A DNA stretch of 64,000 bases from Hydractinia symbiolongicarpus (taxonomy: Eukaryota; Cnidaria; Hydrozoa; Anthoathecata; Hydractiniidae). Shown here one piece after another: positions 24,901-37,560 of the stretch (positions within the stretch are counted from its first letter, which is position 1; each line of letters opens with the position of its first letter). Below the pieces are notes generated by a model. The model saw nothing but the letters and a program-made list of their open reading frames with translations, did not search any database and was not told the DNA's origin. The DNA is taken from positions 16,840,501-16,904,500 of the forward strand of contig NC_079886.1 in NCBI RefSeq assembly GCF_029227915.1, read 5' to 3'. The translations under genes and the position numbers were made by a program.

Positions 24901-27900
24901 CACAAATCAAATGGTAACTTACTATACAACAAATCAAATGGTAACTTAATATAGAACAAATCAAATGGTAACTTACTATAGAACAAATCAAATGGTAACT
25001 TACTATAGAACAAATCAAATGGTAACTTACTATAGAACAAATCAAATGGTAACTTACTATAGAACAAATCAAATGGTAACTTACTATAGAACAAATCAAA
25101 TGGTAACTTACTATAGAACAAATCAAATGGTAACTTAATATAGAACAAATCAAATGGTAACTTACTATAGAACAAATCAAATGGTAACTTACTATAGAAC
25201 AAATCAAATAGTAACTTACTACACACAAATCAAATGGTAACTTACTACACACAAATCAAATGGTAACTTACTATAGAACAAATCAAATGGTAACTTACTA
25301 TAGAACAAATCAAATGGTAACTTACTATAGAACAAATCAAATGGTAACTTACTATAGAACAAATCAAATAGTAACTTACTACACACAAATCAAATGGTAA
25401 CTTACTATACAACAAATCAAATGGTAACTTAATATAGAACAAATCAAATGGTAACTTACTATAGAACAAATCAAATGGTAACTTACTATAGAACAAATCA
25501 AATGGTAACTTACTATAGAACAAATCAAATGGTAACTTACTATAGAACAAATCAAATAGTAACTTACTACACACAAATCAAATGGTAACTTACTATAGAA
25601 CAAATCAAATGGTAACTTTCTATACAACAAATCAAATGGTAACTTTAGAACAAATCAAATGGTAACTTACTATAGAACAAATCAAATAGTAACTTACTAC
25701 ACACAAATCAAATGGTAACTTACTACACACAAATCAAATGGTAACTTACTATAGAACAAATCAAATGGTAACTTACTATAGAACAAATCAAATGGTAACT
25801 TACTATAGAACAAATCAAATGGTAACTTACTATAGAACAAATCAAATAGTAACTTAATATAGAACAAATCAAATGGTAACTTACTATAGAACAAATCAAA
25901 TGGTAACTTACTATAGAACAAATCAAATGGTAACTTACTATAGAACAAATCAAATGGTAACTTACTATAGAACAAATCAAATGGTAACTTACTATAGAAC
26001 AAATCAAATGGTAACTTACTATAGAACAAATCAAATGGTAACTTAATATAGAACAAATCAAATGGTAACTTACTATAGAACAAATCAAATGGTAACTTAC
26101 TATAGAACAAATCAAATGGTAACTTACTATAGAACAAATCAAATGGTAACTTACTATAGAACAAATCAAATGGTAACTTAATATAGAACAAATCAAATGG
26201 TAACTTACTATAGAACAAATCAAATGGTAACTTACTATAGAACAAATCAAATGGTAACTTAATATAGAACAAATCAAATGGTAACTTACTATAGAACAAA
26301 TCAAATGGTAACTTACTATAGAACAAATCAAATAGTAACTTACTACACACAAATCAAATGGTAACTTACTATACAACAAATCAAATGGTAACTTAATATA
26401 GAACAAATCAAATGGTAACTTACTATACAACAAATCAAATGGTAACTTACTATAGAACAAATCAAATGGTAACTTAATATAGAACAAATCAAATGGTAAC
26501 TTACTATAGAACAAATCAAATGGTAACTTACTATAGAACAAATCAAATGGTAACTTACTAAAACAACAAATCGAATAGGCAACGAAATATAACAACAAAA
26601 AACTGTCCACATAATTAAGAGGTGTTTATACGAGATGTTAGACTTTGGCTTGAAGGAAAAATTTTGGTTGATTATACTGATGACCTTGGTTAAGCGGGGT
26701 GAATTCATCCCATTTAAAAAGGCAGGAGCTAAATATAAGCCAGGTAAAAGCCAGATAATTCAAATAAACCAAACAAGCTTTTTGTTCGGTTAAGTGAGGT
26801 GGGCAACTTTGACATAAGAGAAAAATCCTCATCTTTTAATTGAGCCAGCCAGGCTAGCCCATTCCTGAAAAAGTGTGTGTATGCTATAACATTATTTTAA
26901 GCAGAAAAAAAATTTAAATAAGTTACACTCTTCCACTTTTTTGATACTTCAGGCGGCGACAACGTATGGCATAGATCCCAATCAAGTGCGATGGGATGAT
27001 TTCAACAATAAGAGCCGATTGGAAGACAATATCCAGAAACTTTTGAGTTGCAAGAAAGTTCTGGTGAAACTGGATGTAGGATATAGCGTTTATGTTTATG
27101 TTTTTATTTTTATTTTTTTTAATTTCAACGTAAACAAATAAACCATCGCTTGCTTGGCAGTCCTGAGTGTGAACTATGTGCTCAAAAAAATTATTTTTTG
27201 TTGTTGTTCTTATAGCTTGCTAAAGTAGACTACATCCCTGGAATCTTGGCTGTCCCTGTCTTTCATTGCCCACGTTGTTTAGATCTATGGCGAAAATCCA
27301 AATCTATTCCAGAGAAGTGTGATGAAAAGTCTCAACCAACGCGAGGAAAACCCATAGCACTTGATGATGAAGCTAATTATTTGCTTCTAAGCAATAACTT
27401 AGGCAACATCAGCTATATACAAATTCATGGTCGTAATGTTAACACCACTAGACAAGCAGGAAAACGTCGCAAAACCATCATGACCGCATTTGATTATGAT
27501 GAGGAAGACAACGGCGTTGACTTGCCTCAGTCCTGTGGAGGCTCTCGTTCTTCTCAATCTCCGGCAAGCCCTTACTTTTTTCCATCGACCGGCGGGTCTT
27601 ATCCTCCTAAATCAGGTGAAGGCCGTTCTATTAATAAAATGGCTGTTTTAAGTGAAGAAAAGATGTCCGAAGGAATAAGAAAGTACGGAGGGCTTAATCT
27701 GAGCGAAGCTAGGTTATTAATAGAATCAAAATCTGAGGAAACCGAACAACATGATGGAATTAAAAGTGTCCACGTGATAAAAAATGGTAGAAGGGATCAT
27801 CTACGTGATTACCCACGTGATCTTCCATTAGGTGATGGATCAAACGTCATCCTGTCCAATAACAATCAAGTTCTATCCGATAGAACTAAAAACAATGATC

Positions 27901-30186
27901 AATCTGACTGGGAGGACAAGTCGTGTCCAATGAATGCTTTTCGAAGGTTATCTCAAAGCGCGAATTCGAAGCAAAAAAATTTAAAACAACAGAATGATAA
28001 GTTTAACGAGACTGAAAAAGTAAGTTTCACTAATGCCTTAGAAGAAAAAAAGCAAATTGGCAAAAAAGTTCAAGCACAGAACGGAATGGATTTAAAAATT
28101 TTTAAAGAAAAGCTGAAAGGTAGTGAGGAGGAAAAGCTTGACCGGACAACAGTACAAAAAGAGAAGCCTGGTGTGCACTCAAGCGTGGAGATAAGCTATG
28201 AAAATGATGAATCATCCAGACATCTTATTAGTATTGATGAAACTGCAGTCATTGGAAATAAGGGTAAGCGAGATAAAAACATTTGTTTCTACGCAAACTT
28301 AAGTCAGTGTAGTATAAAACATTTCTTAATGTTTGAAATAAATGAGGCAACAAAAGTCTCGCCCTACGCTAAAACCATGTACAAAATATGATGAAACAAC
28401 ACGGCTAATTTTGAATTGGGATGACATTGGTTTTTTGTAGATTAGAGTTGCGCATTTTTATCTTTTCAAAATTCAATTGTCAATGTTTACATCAGACTAG
28501 GACCTTCTGAATTCAGCACGTCCATTTTTACCGAATTTCGCGACTTTGGTGGGTAGCGACATGGATTATTGCATTGTCAGAGCGTGCTAACGAATGCAAA
28601 TAGCGAATTTTACACGCTCTCTGCTTGACCTACGTGTGCGCCGAGGTAGTGACCATATCAATCTTTTGTCCGTTTTTAAAAAATGACGAAAATACTGACA
28701 TTGTTTCATTAACTTCGTCAGTAATTGTAGTCCTTTCATAAGAGCTTATACTAATCTGAGTGAAATTTTTTTATTCAAATTCGTCGAAATGATCCAACTG
28801 CACAAGGTACCAACTTTGTCCCCAGGACTATTTTACTTGAGAGCGCTGTGAACCAACGTCTCTTCCTCTTTTTTGAAAAAAAACGTCCCTCCTCTTATCT
28901 TAATAAACAAAAACGGAACGTGACCTCTGCTCACGAGAGTGATTTAAACGCTTGAACGTTGTTTTTCTTAGTAACATAAATAACTTTTTTTGTTTATCCT
29001 AGACACCAAAATAAACAATGCAAACAAAGATTCTGTCTCAGCAGAAGAATCACCAGCTGAAATTCTTAGTCGTATGAAAAACAGAAAACTTAAAACAAGC
29101 GTTAGGAATGCTGGAGTTTGGGATAAAACAGCAGCTAATGACAAACAAAACCACACTCTTGTTAAACACGTCATGTCGACGTCAGGTGGCGGTGGAATCC
29201 AACAGTTTGTAGAAGAATCCAGTGATGTGTCGGTTTCTCGAAGAAATAGCGCGAGAAAAGGAAGCATTCCTGTTGGAAGTGAGGATTTATTTTTAATGCA
29301 AGGCGGAAAGCAACCTGTCAGTCGCCGTCAAAAAAGAGGCGAGTTACGTAATCGTCCAAATAGAGCCTTCGCTTCTTCAGATAGCTTAGGCATGAGTTAC
29401 ACCCAGTCAGGATATAAGTATGAAAATGATGATAGCGACGCACGAGGAAATCCGGAAATGCGCAAAAGTGCCGATGGTCGATTGCTGTCTTCACGTGGTA
29501 AAAACAAAAACAACGAATTTATCAATAACATTAGTGTTAATAACATCAATAACGATGATACAATTAATGCTCAATCAAACGTATCATCTAATGTAAAAGT
29601 GAGAAGAGGAATTAACAAAAAAGAACGAAGAACGAGTGTTGACAAAAGTCGAAGCAACAAACTGGATTTTGAACTACCCCCGGTTGAAATCTTAAAACCT
29701 GCTACAAATGCTCCAGGCTCGTCCGAAATACTCGCATTAAACTATAATCACCACGACAGTCGCCCGTCTTCTAGATTACATTCGGCATGCTTAAATGGAA
29801 AAGATGCAGATATTTCAGATAGGATGTCGTCACCGGTTACTATACCGCTCATAATTAACAGCCATGACAGCAAGCCAAATACCTCTAATTTATTCCCTGA
29901 AGTAAAAAAGCAAAATATATTTTGCAGACAAAATCTGTTCAACCCGAAAAATAATATAAAACACGTCGAATCTTCAAATAGGGCACCTGCGAGGGAGACA
30001 CTCACTCCATCACCGAAGCTATCGCAAAAGATTTCATGCAACGAATTAATGTGTTTGACCATGAGAAATTTTACCAGTAGTTTTACATTCTCATTTTATG
30101 ACTTACCTGAGCAATACCGAAGAAATAATGACTTTATTAAAAATAAAGCAAAATCTTCCAAATTAAAAAACAAGAAGAAAAAATGA
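18979..30186 (+). CDS. Unrecognised basic, low-complexity protein, six exons
   Basis: Exons 18979-19059, 19851-20024, 22703-22837, 26953-27075, 27216-28263 and 29003-30186 join in frame with good GT-AG sites to about 914 residues. I do not recognise the family. The only folded-looking part is about residues 150-220 (KVLVKLDLAKVDYIPGILAV, then a single FHCPRC CxxC). The rest is polar, rich in Ser, Asn, Lys and Asp, and ends in a lysine run that could be a nuclear signal. The start was chosen because ATG at 18979 opens a 27-codon exon with a perfect GTATGT donor. The third intron (22838-26952) is mostly satellite. A partial, rearranged copy of the fourth exon lies at 20776-21047, so the true exon set there needs transcript support. 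Introns 28264-29002 and 20025-22702 hold nothing else recognisable apart from the features listed separately. Confidence 0.7.
19556..19630. mobile_element. Short foldback element (CCTCGTTCCC...GGGACGAGG)
   Basis: The ends ACCCTCGTTCCCAG and CTAGGGACGAGGTT form an imperfect inverted repeat about 75 bases end to end. A close relative is at 30348-30424 and a more distant one at 50288-50387. The size and lack of coding make this a MITE-like family. Confidence 0.55.
20776..21047 (+). pseudogene. Chimeric exon copy: direct piece joined to inverted piece
   Basis: After an acceptor (CCATAG), a frame opens at 20776 with GRVEEIICASHFKFGHV and FWFPARGD. From 20895 to 20948 it is base-for-base identical to 26961-27014, part of exon 4 of the same gene. 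Directly after, 20950-21047 is the reverse complement of 27915-28010, part of exon 5, with a 2-base difference near its start. The frame then stops at 21007-21009. No donor follows the exon-like part, except a GTAAGT at 20788 that would leave a 12-nt micro-exon. So two exon fragments that are about 900 bases apart in the gene are fused here, one inverted. Confidence 0.8.
21438..21467 (+). repeat. Dispersed repeat shared with 9526-9554
   Basis: The sequence AATTTAGACGTTCTTATAAA with a few flanking bases occurs here and at 9526-9554. A related tail (TATAAGAACCTGGCTTATAAGAACG-like) lies near 52,210. It is probably the end of a dispersed element of which no full copy is visible. Confidence 0.4.
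22934..26575. repeat. 26-27-bp satellite with higher-order structure, 3.6 kb
   Basis: About 135 units of a 26-27-base monomer (AAATCAAATGGTAACTTACT plus TATAGAAC) fill most of one intron. Monomer types differ in the linker: TATAGAAC, ATATAGAAC after a TTA-A change, ACACAC, TATACAAC and a short TTTAGAAC form, plus AATAGTAAC variants. The pattern of types repeats with an offset of 1,233 bases (23152-23436 matches 24385-24669; 23663 onward matches 24896 onward) and a second offset of 483 bases (24762 onward matches 25245 onward). Long minus-strand open frames across it are artefacts of the repeat. Confidence 0.95.
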
Positions 30187-30347
30187 ATATCAATTTTTTT
30201 AATATACAACATGGTCTATGTTTTTTTCTCTCGTCCCAGGATTAAATCACTCAAATGCTAAACACCATCTACTGTAATAAAATATGGGAAAAAGAACCCT
30301 GGAAGTGAAGATCTTAACTATATATAAACAAATGGGCACAAAATTAG

Positions 30348-30424
30348 TCAACCTCGTTCCCATCGCCTGTTGTCCCTCTGTTATATGTCTGAAACAAAAT
30401 AGGAGGCCCTGGGGACGAGGTTGA
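30348..30424. mobile_element. Short foldback element, best-preserved copy
   Basis: The ends TCAACCTCGTTCCCA and TGGGGACGAGGTTGA are inverted copies with one mismatch, spanning 77 bases. It belongs to the same family as 19556-19630. Confidence 0.65.
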
Positions 30425-31169
30425 AAATTATTGCGTTTTTTTAAATGAATAAAGGTGCACGTTTCATAAGACAGAATTGTATATTAACCTTGATAAATGT
30501 TTTAAAACGTTCTTTAGAGCTGACAACACAGGAGGAGGCAGAGGGGGGCACTATTTTTTTCATTCTGACGCAATTAAATTTGAAAATTTGAATAGCGTTT
30601 TCGACAATATGGAGGTTTAAAAAAAATTCTAGGGTAACAACCCCCAAAAAAGGGTAAGGCCTCCTTGGTCACTGTATTGATCCCTTCAATTTTAAAACCA
30701 ATTCGTCGTCCTTGCCCTTTATATTAATAAAGCCAGAAGAAATAAACTATTTTTTTAATTTTTGACCAATGTTTACAGATAAAAAGCCATAAAGTGTTCT
30801 TAACTCCTTCTCATGTCTTCACCAGCTATATGTCTATATATGCTTTATATGAATAAGAACTTAAATCAGGTGTAATTTTGTAACATCTATTCTCTGATGT
30901 TGGCTGTTGCTCATTCTCGATTAACCACAATCGGACGTTTCTACTATTAAACAAAATGAAAATATTTTGTTTTCGTTGTCGTAACCATGTACACAAGGGT
31001 ACAAAAAGACGAAAAAAAATATTCGTTGTAAAATATCTGTTCTTACTTCTTATGTCATGAGAATTTTTAAAAGGTTTTAAAGTGAAAAATAGCTTCCAAA
31101 AAAACACTTGGCTGGCGAGAAAAAACAAATGCTTTTTAACAAATAATGGTTAAAAATGGTAACCCAGTT

Positions 31170-31498
31170 AAAGTAAAAAAGAAAGTCCGAATAAAGTCCG
31201 ATTATCCCACATAAATTGTGGCCAATCAAACCTTAAAGTTATAGATCGCAGCAATAATTGGAACATTTTGTTAATAAAAGAAGTGCTGTATATCAATTTT
31301 AACCTGAATGACCTCTAAAGAACTACCACTATTCTAATGTTACATATATAACGGTTACTTGTTGTAAAATATTTTATTCTCTGAAGATGACTTGAACTAT
31401 AGTCGAAATATTAGAAACTGAAAAATTTCTGTTTTATTTATGTGCTTGATAACTTGATTTAAATAAAATGAACTTATTCGGACTTTCTTTTTTACTTT
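31170..31498. mobile_element. MITE-like element with perfect 25-bp inverted ends
   Basis: Bases 31170-31194 (AAAGTAAAAAAGAAAGTCCG then AATAA) are the exact reverse complement of 31474-31498. The 329-base interval has no coding frame. Perfect ends suggest recent activity or strong pairing. No target-site duplication was clear. Confidence 0.65.
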
Positions 31499-32506
31499 TA
31501 TATTTAAATTGTCATATGGCTCAAAATTTTAACCTGGTTAAGTTCTGAAGAATTAAATTGTTTTTTGCCATTTCTAAAATGGTATTGCTTGAGACTTTTT
31601 TTCTAGGCTCTCTTTCCTTCATTAGTTATTTTATTTATTCTTTCTTCCAGTATTATTGCACCTCTTTCCAACTTGTCGTAATAAACGCTCGAGAATTTTC
31701 GCACTGGTATGGACTGTTTCAAATTTAATTTAGAGAAAGAAATGCTGTATACTTGTGACAAAGTAATTGAGTTGTTGTAAAAGCATATGTTAAATTGAAG
31801 AAGAGTAATTTTATACTTCTGTCTTTTTTTAAGTTTAAAATGAATGTTTTAGATCTTGTTATTACAATCGCTGTAAAATGTTTGTACGTAGCATCAACCT
31901 CGCACCTAGTCCACACAAATGTAAGCTTATCTGTAACTCAACGATAAAGATAAAAAAAAGCCAGGGACCAAAATGGACCAGCGTCAGTGTAGAAACTTTA
32001 CTTCTTATAAGGGTTCAATTAATAATAAAATTGAATCTCAGATTCGAGAAAAAAATTAGAACTCCTTTAGAACATGCCTGGCCTTTTAGTAAATTGTCAG
32101 ACGAAAGAAATTTATTTATTTATTTATTTATTTATAAAATTATATAAATATAAATTTCAAATGCTGAAATGTTTTTTTTTATAATTTTATATTTATTGTG
32201 GGTTGCCACTTTTTTCCTAGATAATGATTTTTTATGTATTTTTGAATATAACTTTTAGAGTTTCCAGAGTCAAGAATAAATACAAAACATTTACGTAGTA
32301 CATACTAAACCACAAAGCGAAAAGCGTTCCAATTTCCTACTCGAAAAATATGTTACTTTCTAAAGAACCAATTAAAACAGCTGGATTAGGTATAAATCCA
32401 ATTGTATTTTACCGCGAACATCTGCTGCAGTTTTTACAAAGAAAACCTTCTGTTACAAAGGGTTAACCTCTGTTACTATTCCACATTACTATATGAACCT
32501 TGAAAG

Positions 32507-34173
32507 ATGGAGTTTATCTCAGTGTTGCTGCTTGGAATCATTTGCGTGAATTGTGTCTTCTGCTTAGAAAGCAACTTTCTAACAAAAAAAGAAATAGTAA
32601 GTGTAATGTTGGAATCTTTTTTTAGAAACATCGAGTTGATCTTGAAATAATTCTTACGGTAGACTCCATAACAACTGCCTAGCTAGAACACGCACCTTGT
32701 TCCTTCTCTGCCGCTTTTCAGCTGCTACTTCTCTCTCATTTCCTCAAAATATCTCCATCTCGAACAATTTTTTAGTCCCCCCCCCCCCCCCCCCAAGCGT
32801 CCACTACGTCTTATATTACTCTGAAACTGAATCAAAATTTTTAAAAGCAAATATATGGTCTTTTACTGGGTTCATACTGAGATTTTTTGCCAAGAAAGTT
32901 CCATTATATATCGCAGTTTACGTTGTGAAATTTCAGACAACTTCCTGTATTCTCTAGCTCATCTACTTTTCTTTTTCTTAGAAGTTTTGTCGGTCAAACA
33001 ATGATTGTGAAGACGGGTGCTGCAAAGGCTTCGTCTGTCTCAAATATCTTCAAGAAGATGAAATGTGTTTGCTAGAGGTATTGATCTCTTCTTAAATATT
33101 AGACACTAGTGATCTTGCAGCAGGAAAGTCGTGGGTTCAAAAAAGCTGGATTGAAGCGTTTATATACTAAGTTACCTCGAATAACAAACTAAACCCCACC
33201 TTTCACCCAGATTAATCATGAAGGGATCATTATACATAGATTTTTTAACCTAAATATAGAAAATAAGTTTCGTTAAAGAAATAGGGAGAAGTCACCATGT
33301 AGGAGCAAATGAAATTTTAGCCTCAGCAATGAACGTAAACTAAAAGCCCCCTTGTTTCTCAAGAATTAACAAAATTAACTTAAAAAGCCCTTTAAAAAAG
33401 GTATTTAAAGTTAATATACGAGGGGAAATAATTAAAAGCAACAATAAAAGAATTGACGGGGTATATATTCCTCCCACGCATCCGCAAACAGCTGTTTCTA
33501 GCACCAAATCTTTCTTTTAACTGTGAAGGAAAAAGCACGTGAAAAAATTGTTCTTACGCCTAAAACAATACATCTTCGTATGAGTAACATGTAAACGAGG
33601 TTCTCTCCACGCCATTGCTCAAAGTAATCCTTTCTGGCTTTTATCATACGACGCGAGGAGGAATTATTTAGAAAGATAATTAAGTTGTAATTTCTTTTCT
33701 ATCACGTCTTGACAGCACTATCATTACCCTAAAAGCATTCTTAGTTTTATCAAAAACATGGTCCTTTTTAATCCAAAAATAGGCGGCGTTTTAACAGATT
33801 TTTATTTCTTTATTTTAATAATAAAGTTTCTAATAAAGTAAAAACGACATGTGTTTTTAAACACCCGACTTAAGCAACTTCGAGCTCAACCTCCTTTTGC
33901 GTTTAATACGAAGAGCTGTAAGTTGAGTGGTTAATTTAATTTCAGGACAGGTTAAGAATTGGTTGTGGATGTTTGCCAAACCTTGAGTGCAAGAAACAAC
34001 CGATATTATGGAGATGCACAAACCCAGTAAATGAAGTCACGAGAGATGTGAATGATATGATAGTAGACAAAGGGGTGACAAGAAAAGAGAGTGACATATT
34101 GAAGGATGATATGGAACGAAGCATTGACAAAGTATTGAATTATTTGTCAAACAAAGTGGAGGAGAGCAAGTAA
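32507..34173 (+). CDS. Secreted ten-cysteine protein, prokineticin/colipase-like pattern
   Basis: Exons 32507-32596, 32982-33077 and 33946-34173 join in phase 0 to 137 residues. Exon 1 is a signal peptide (hydrophobic FISVLLLGIICVNCVFC, likely cleaved near residue 20). Exon 2 and the start of exon 3 carry ten cysteines in the order C-x5-C-x3-CC-x4-C-x9-C-x8-C-x-C-x5-C-x8-C. The spacing and the GCGCLPNLEC motif resemble the colipase fold shared by prokineticins, Dickkopf C-terminal domains and colipase, whose members are small secreted ligands or cofactors. The last 50 residues are charged and probably helical, which is unusual for prokineticins. No AVIT N-terminus is present, so receptor signalling like prokineticin is not supported. 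Intron 33078-33945 holds nothing else recognised. Confidence 0.75.
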
Positions 34174-34941
34174 TTCGATTGATTCCACCGCAGAGTTTAA
34201 TTCGAAACTTTGTTGTCGTTAAATTAAATACCCTGTAAGGGATATACGTAAATTTGTTAGTTAGTGAGTGAATGATTTTTTTGGTAAATTATTTGGGTGA
34301 ATGTAAACAAGCATAAATTTCATTTTTTTTTAATATATTGTAATATTGCAATGGCCTATTATTTCTTCCTCAAAACATCTCGAATCTTCTTTCGATGTAA
34401 TGAAAAGCCTGTTACCCTTTTGCATTAGATTTTCACCAAGATAATTAAAAAGTGTAGGCAGGCTCTTCAAAATTTTTCTACTTGCCTTTGTTGCCTACAA
34501 AAAAAAGAAAGTAAATGTTAAATAAGCATTTTCATAAAAATGAAAAATGAAAATAAAAAGAAATTCTTAACAAAAATAAGCTACACTTTGTTTTTACGAA
34601 TAAAAAGGTTTTATGTCAGGCTTAGTGAAGGTTTTACACAGTTGCGAGATCTGTATTATTATATTGACTGAAGGAAACAATTTCTATAGAGAGTCAAATT
34701 AGTCTGCTACAACGGTCAGTTCTTGTTTGTTTTTATTTTGCTAAATCTCGTTTCCGATTTGATGGCTTCCACGTTGAATGTGGAAGTTCTTGTTCAAAAT
34801 CGCAGTTATTTTTTCCGAATTATTTTCCCTGTTTCTTATATTTTTCACTGTCCTTTTCATATTTTTTTCGTTGTTCCTGTTATTTATGTTTATTATAAAT
34901 CTTTTTTCAGGTCTTTTTAGATCACTTTTTCTTTTTTCTTT

Positions 34942-35051
34942 TAAAACCACGTTTGTCAACGGTTAAAACCACGTTTGTCAACGGTTAAAACCACGTTTGT
35001 CAACGGTTAAAACCACGTTTGTCAACGGTTAAAACCACGTTTGTCAACGAC
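34942..35051. repeat. 22-bp tandem repeat, five copies
   Basis: The unit TAAAACCACGTTTGTCAACG plus GT is repeated five times with no changes until the last copy. Perfect identity suggests recent expansion. Confidence 0.9.
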
Positions 35052-35899
35052 TATCTTCATCTTTTTTTCCCCGTTTCCTAGCCGGATTTTTTTTTAATTA
35101 AAAACGTGGCCAAGTTATAGTGTATTGATATAAAAAATTGTTCAGAAAAAGTTGCACAACAGTCACCACCGAGAGATAACATAATTATTAACAAAATTAT
35201 TTTGTATACATATTAAAACCCTAAAATCTACTAAAATAACTGCTGAAATAAAATCTCTTATAATAATACAGAGACTGTGTCTGTCTGTTTGTAACAGGCA
35301 AAGTGGATATCGTCATTTTCCTATGATGTCGCCGAAAAAGTTATATCTCGAACGTTAATCGACGAATCTAACGTCGCGACGTCAATAACACTACTTTTTT
35401 TTTAAGTGAGACATTACATATATTTGCCACAAATAAATAAATAAACTTACAATAACACCAAAATAAAATAAAAAAATTATTAACGATTTAACAGTTTAAC
35501 ATGGTTTCAGTTAAGAATTAACAACGCTTGATTATTCAGGATCGAATGAGTGACACAACATTTCCGAGTTCCATATCTGTCAGCTGGTGGTCCCGAGCGA
35601 AGGATCTGCAACCTCTCAGGCAAAGTAGTGTCGATCGCAGCAAACTAAAGGGGATTTAGATCTAATAAACTTCGTGGCTTCTGCGAATCTGATATTTCTT
35701 TTTTCTGAAATTATTTAAGACAGTCTCTGATAAAATCGTTTACATTCTCTTTCCATACCACCGTTTGTTGCAAAAACAAGGGGAGTTAATGGTCCAATTT
35801 CTACTTGCATAACTCTTTCGATGTATTCCCTCTTCTTCTCTTCTTCGTTTTTCTTAAAGCATTTGTCAAGAGAAACACCCTTGTATACTATAATAACAA

Positions 35900-37560
35900 A
35901 TACTATAATAACATATTTATTTCACCTATACTTATACCACCTGTATTTCTTACAGAATTTTCATAGCCGTATGGGGTGAAAACAAGTAGTTTCAGGTGTA
36001 CTTAACAGTAAACATCAAAAATAAAGGTGGAGAGCAGATTTTTGTGCCTAAGTGCAAATGTGACGGAGATTTTTGGAACAGCGGTTTTGTCATATGTCAT
36101 TTTGTTTTTAAATGCTGCAAACGACTTTATTTTATAGCTTGATCACAAGAATCTCTGATCTAGCGGCGTGTTTTATCTATTGTGCATGCACAAGCAAATC
36201 GCCTGGACGATTTAATAGCTGCGCATAATGGTGGTCTATGGAGATCCACTTTAAGATTTTTGACTTGAGATAACCAAGAATATTTTAGGTGCATTAGTAG
36301 CAATAACATTTTATAACCTTCTTTTAAACTCCTTTGAAACTTAAGTAATATCTGTCATAACTAACTATAATATTTTTTGATTTTTATTTCCACAACGCAC
36401 TACGAACTTCGAACAATGAAGTTTAGTTATGATGAGATGGCGCCAAATTTAATAAATATACAGACCGGAAACATTTAACAAAAAATCGAACGCGCAATAT
36501 GGAGGCTTTATTTTTATTCACGAGATCTTTATCTTCTTCACTCAAAAATTTTTTTCAGTCAGGTCTGTAGTAAAATAATAAAAATATGTTTGTCACATGT
36601 TGTTTATCATTTTTGCTATTTTTATCTTCAAATTTCTTGATTCGTGGCCATCACAATAAAGAGAAATATTTTGCATTGCTTTTTAATTTAGCCGCTATTT
36701 GGCAAATGTGTGAAAATACTGAAATATCAATTATTCAGCACCCACAAAGATGTAAACAAAACAGGTATTTTTAAAGGAGAGGCGAACAAGAAACTATTTT
36801 GGCACCCAGAAAATAAATTTTAAGTGAGAGAAAAATATACATAGATTTCTAAATCCTAAAATCTGCTAAGATACCTTTTATAATACCAAGTAAAAAACTA
36901 TATTTCACGACTAACTACCTATATATCTTTCTAACAACATTTGTACAGAAATTCCATGGCTGTATGGGATGAAAATAATTAGGTTTTAAATATCCTTTTT
37001 AGTAAACATCAAAAATAACATCTTTTACTTGAGATAACCAGGAATATTTTACGTACTATAGTAGTGACAGCTTTTTATAACCTTCGTTTAAACTTCTTTG
37101 AACTAAAGAGCTATCTGTCATAACCAACAACAATATTTTTTCATGTTTTGAGTCCCTTTTCCACAACATACTACACTTCGAACGATAAAGTTTGTTATCA
37201 TGAGATGGCGCCAAATTTGAATAAATATACAGACCGGAAACCTTCAAAAACAAATCGAACGTGCAATATGGTGGCTTCATCTTTCTTCCTTGGTGATTTA
37301 CTTTCTTTATCTTTACTCGCAATTGTAATGGCAAGTTAATTAGTGCAAAATAATAAAAATATGTTCCTTACATGTTGTTCAACATTTTTGCCATTTTGAT
37401 CTTCAACTTTTTCTTATTAAATCACTTTGTGTAACATTGACCCTGTGACCATCACAATAAAGAGAAATATATCCTATTGTTTTTTAATTTAACCACCCGT
37501 TTGACAAATGCGTAAAAATACTCAATTTTAAATAACTCAGCACTCACAAAAATGTAAACG
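35900..37560. repeat. Diverged tandem duplication, about 0.7-0.9 kb per unit
   Basis: Blocks at about 35,900-36,020 and 36,262-36,776 recur in order at 36,880-37,015 and 37,027-37,560. A landmark is ATGAGATGGCGCCAAATTT at 36434 and 37199. The first copy has about 240 extra bases (36,020-36,260). The many small differences show the duplication is old. No coding frame is shared. Confidence 0.65.

Larger units (their letters stand above)
30187..32506. other. Intergenic, transposon scraps only
   Basis: Apart from two short foldback elements listed separately and a (TTTA)n run near 32,111-32,135, I see no exon. A GAAGATGACTTGAACTATAG block near 31,384 lies within the 329-base foldback element. 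The last part should contain the promoter of the gene at 32507. Confidence 0.45.

Noticed and set aside
23152-26708. Many minus-strand frames of 80-295 residues with KLPFDLFYS repeats
   Set aside because: They are translations of the 26-27-bp satellite; frames shift between monomer types as expected for non-coding repeats.
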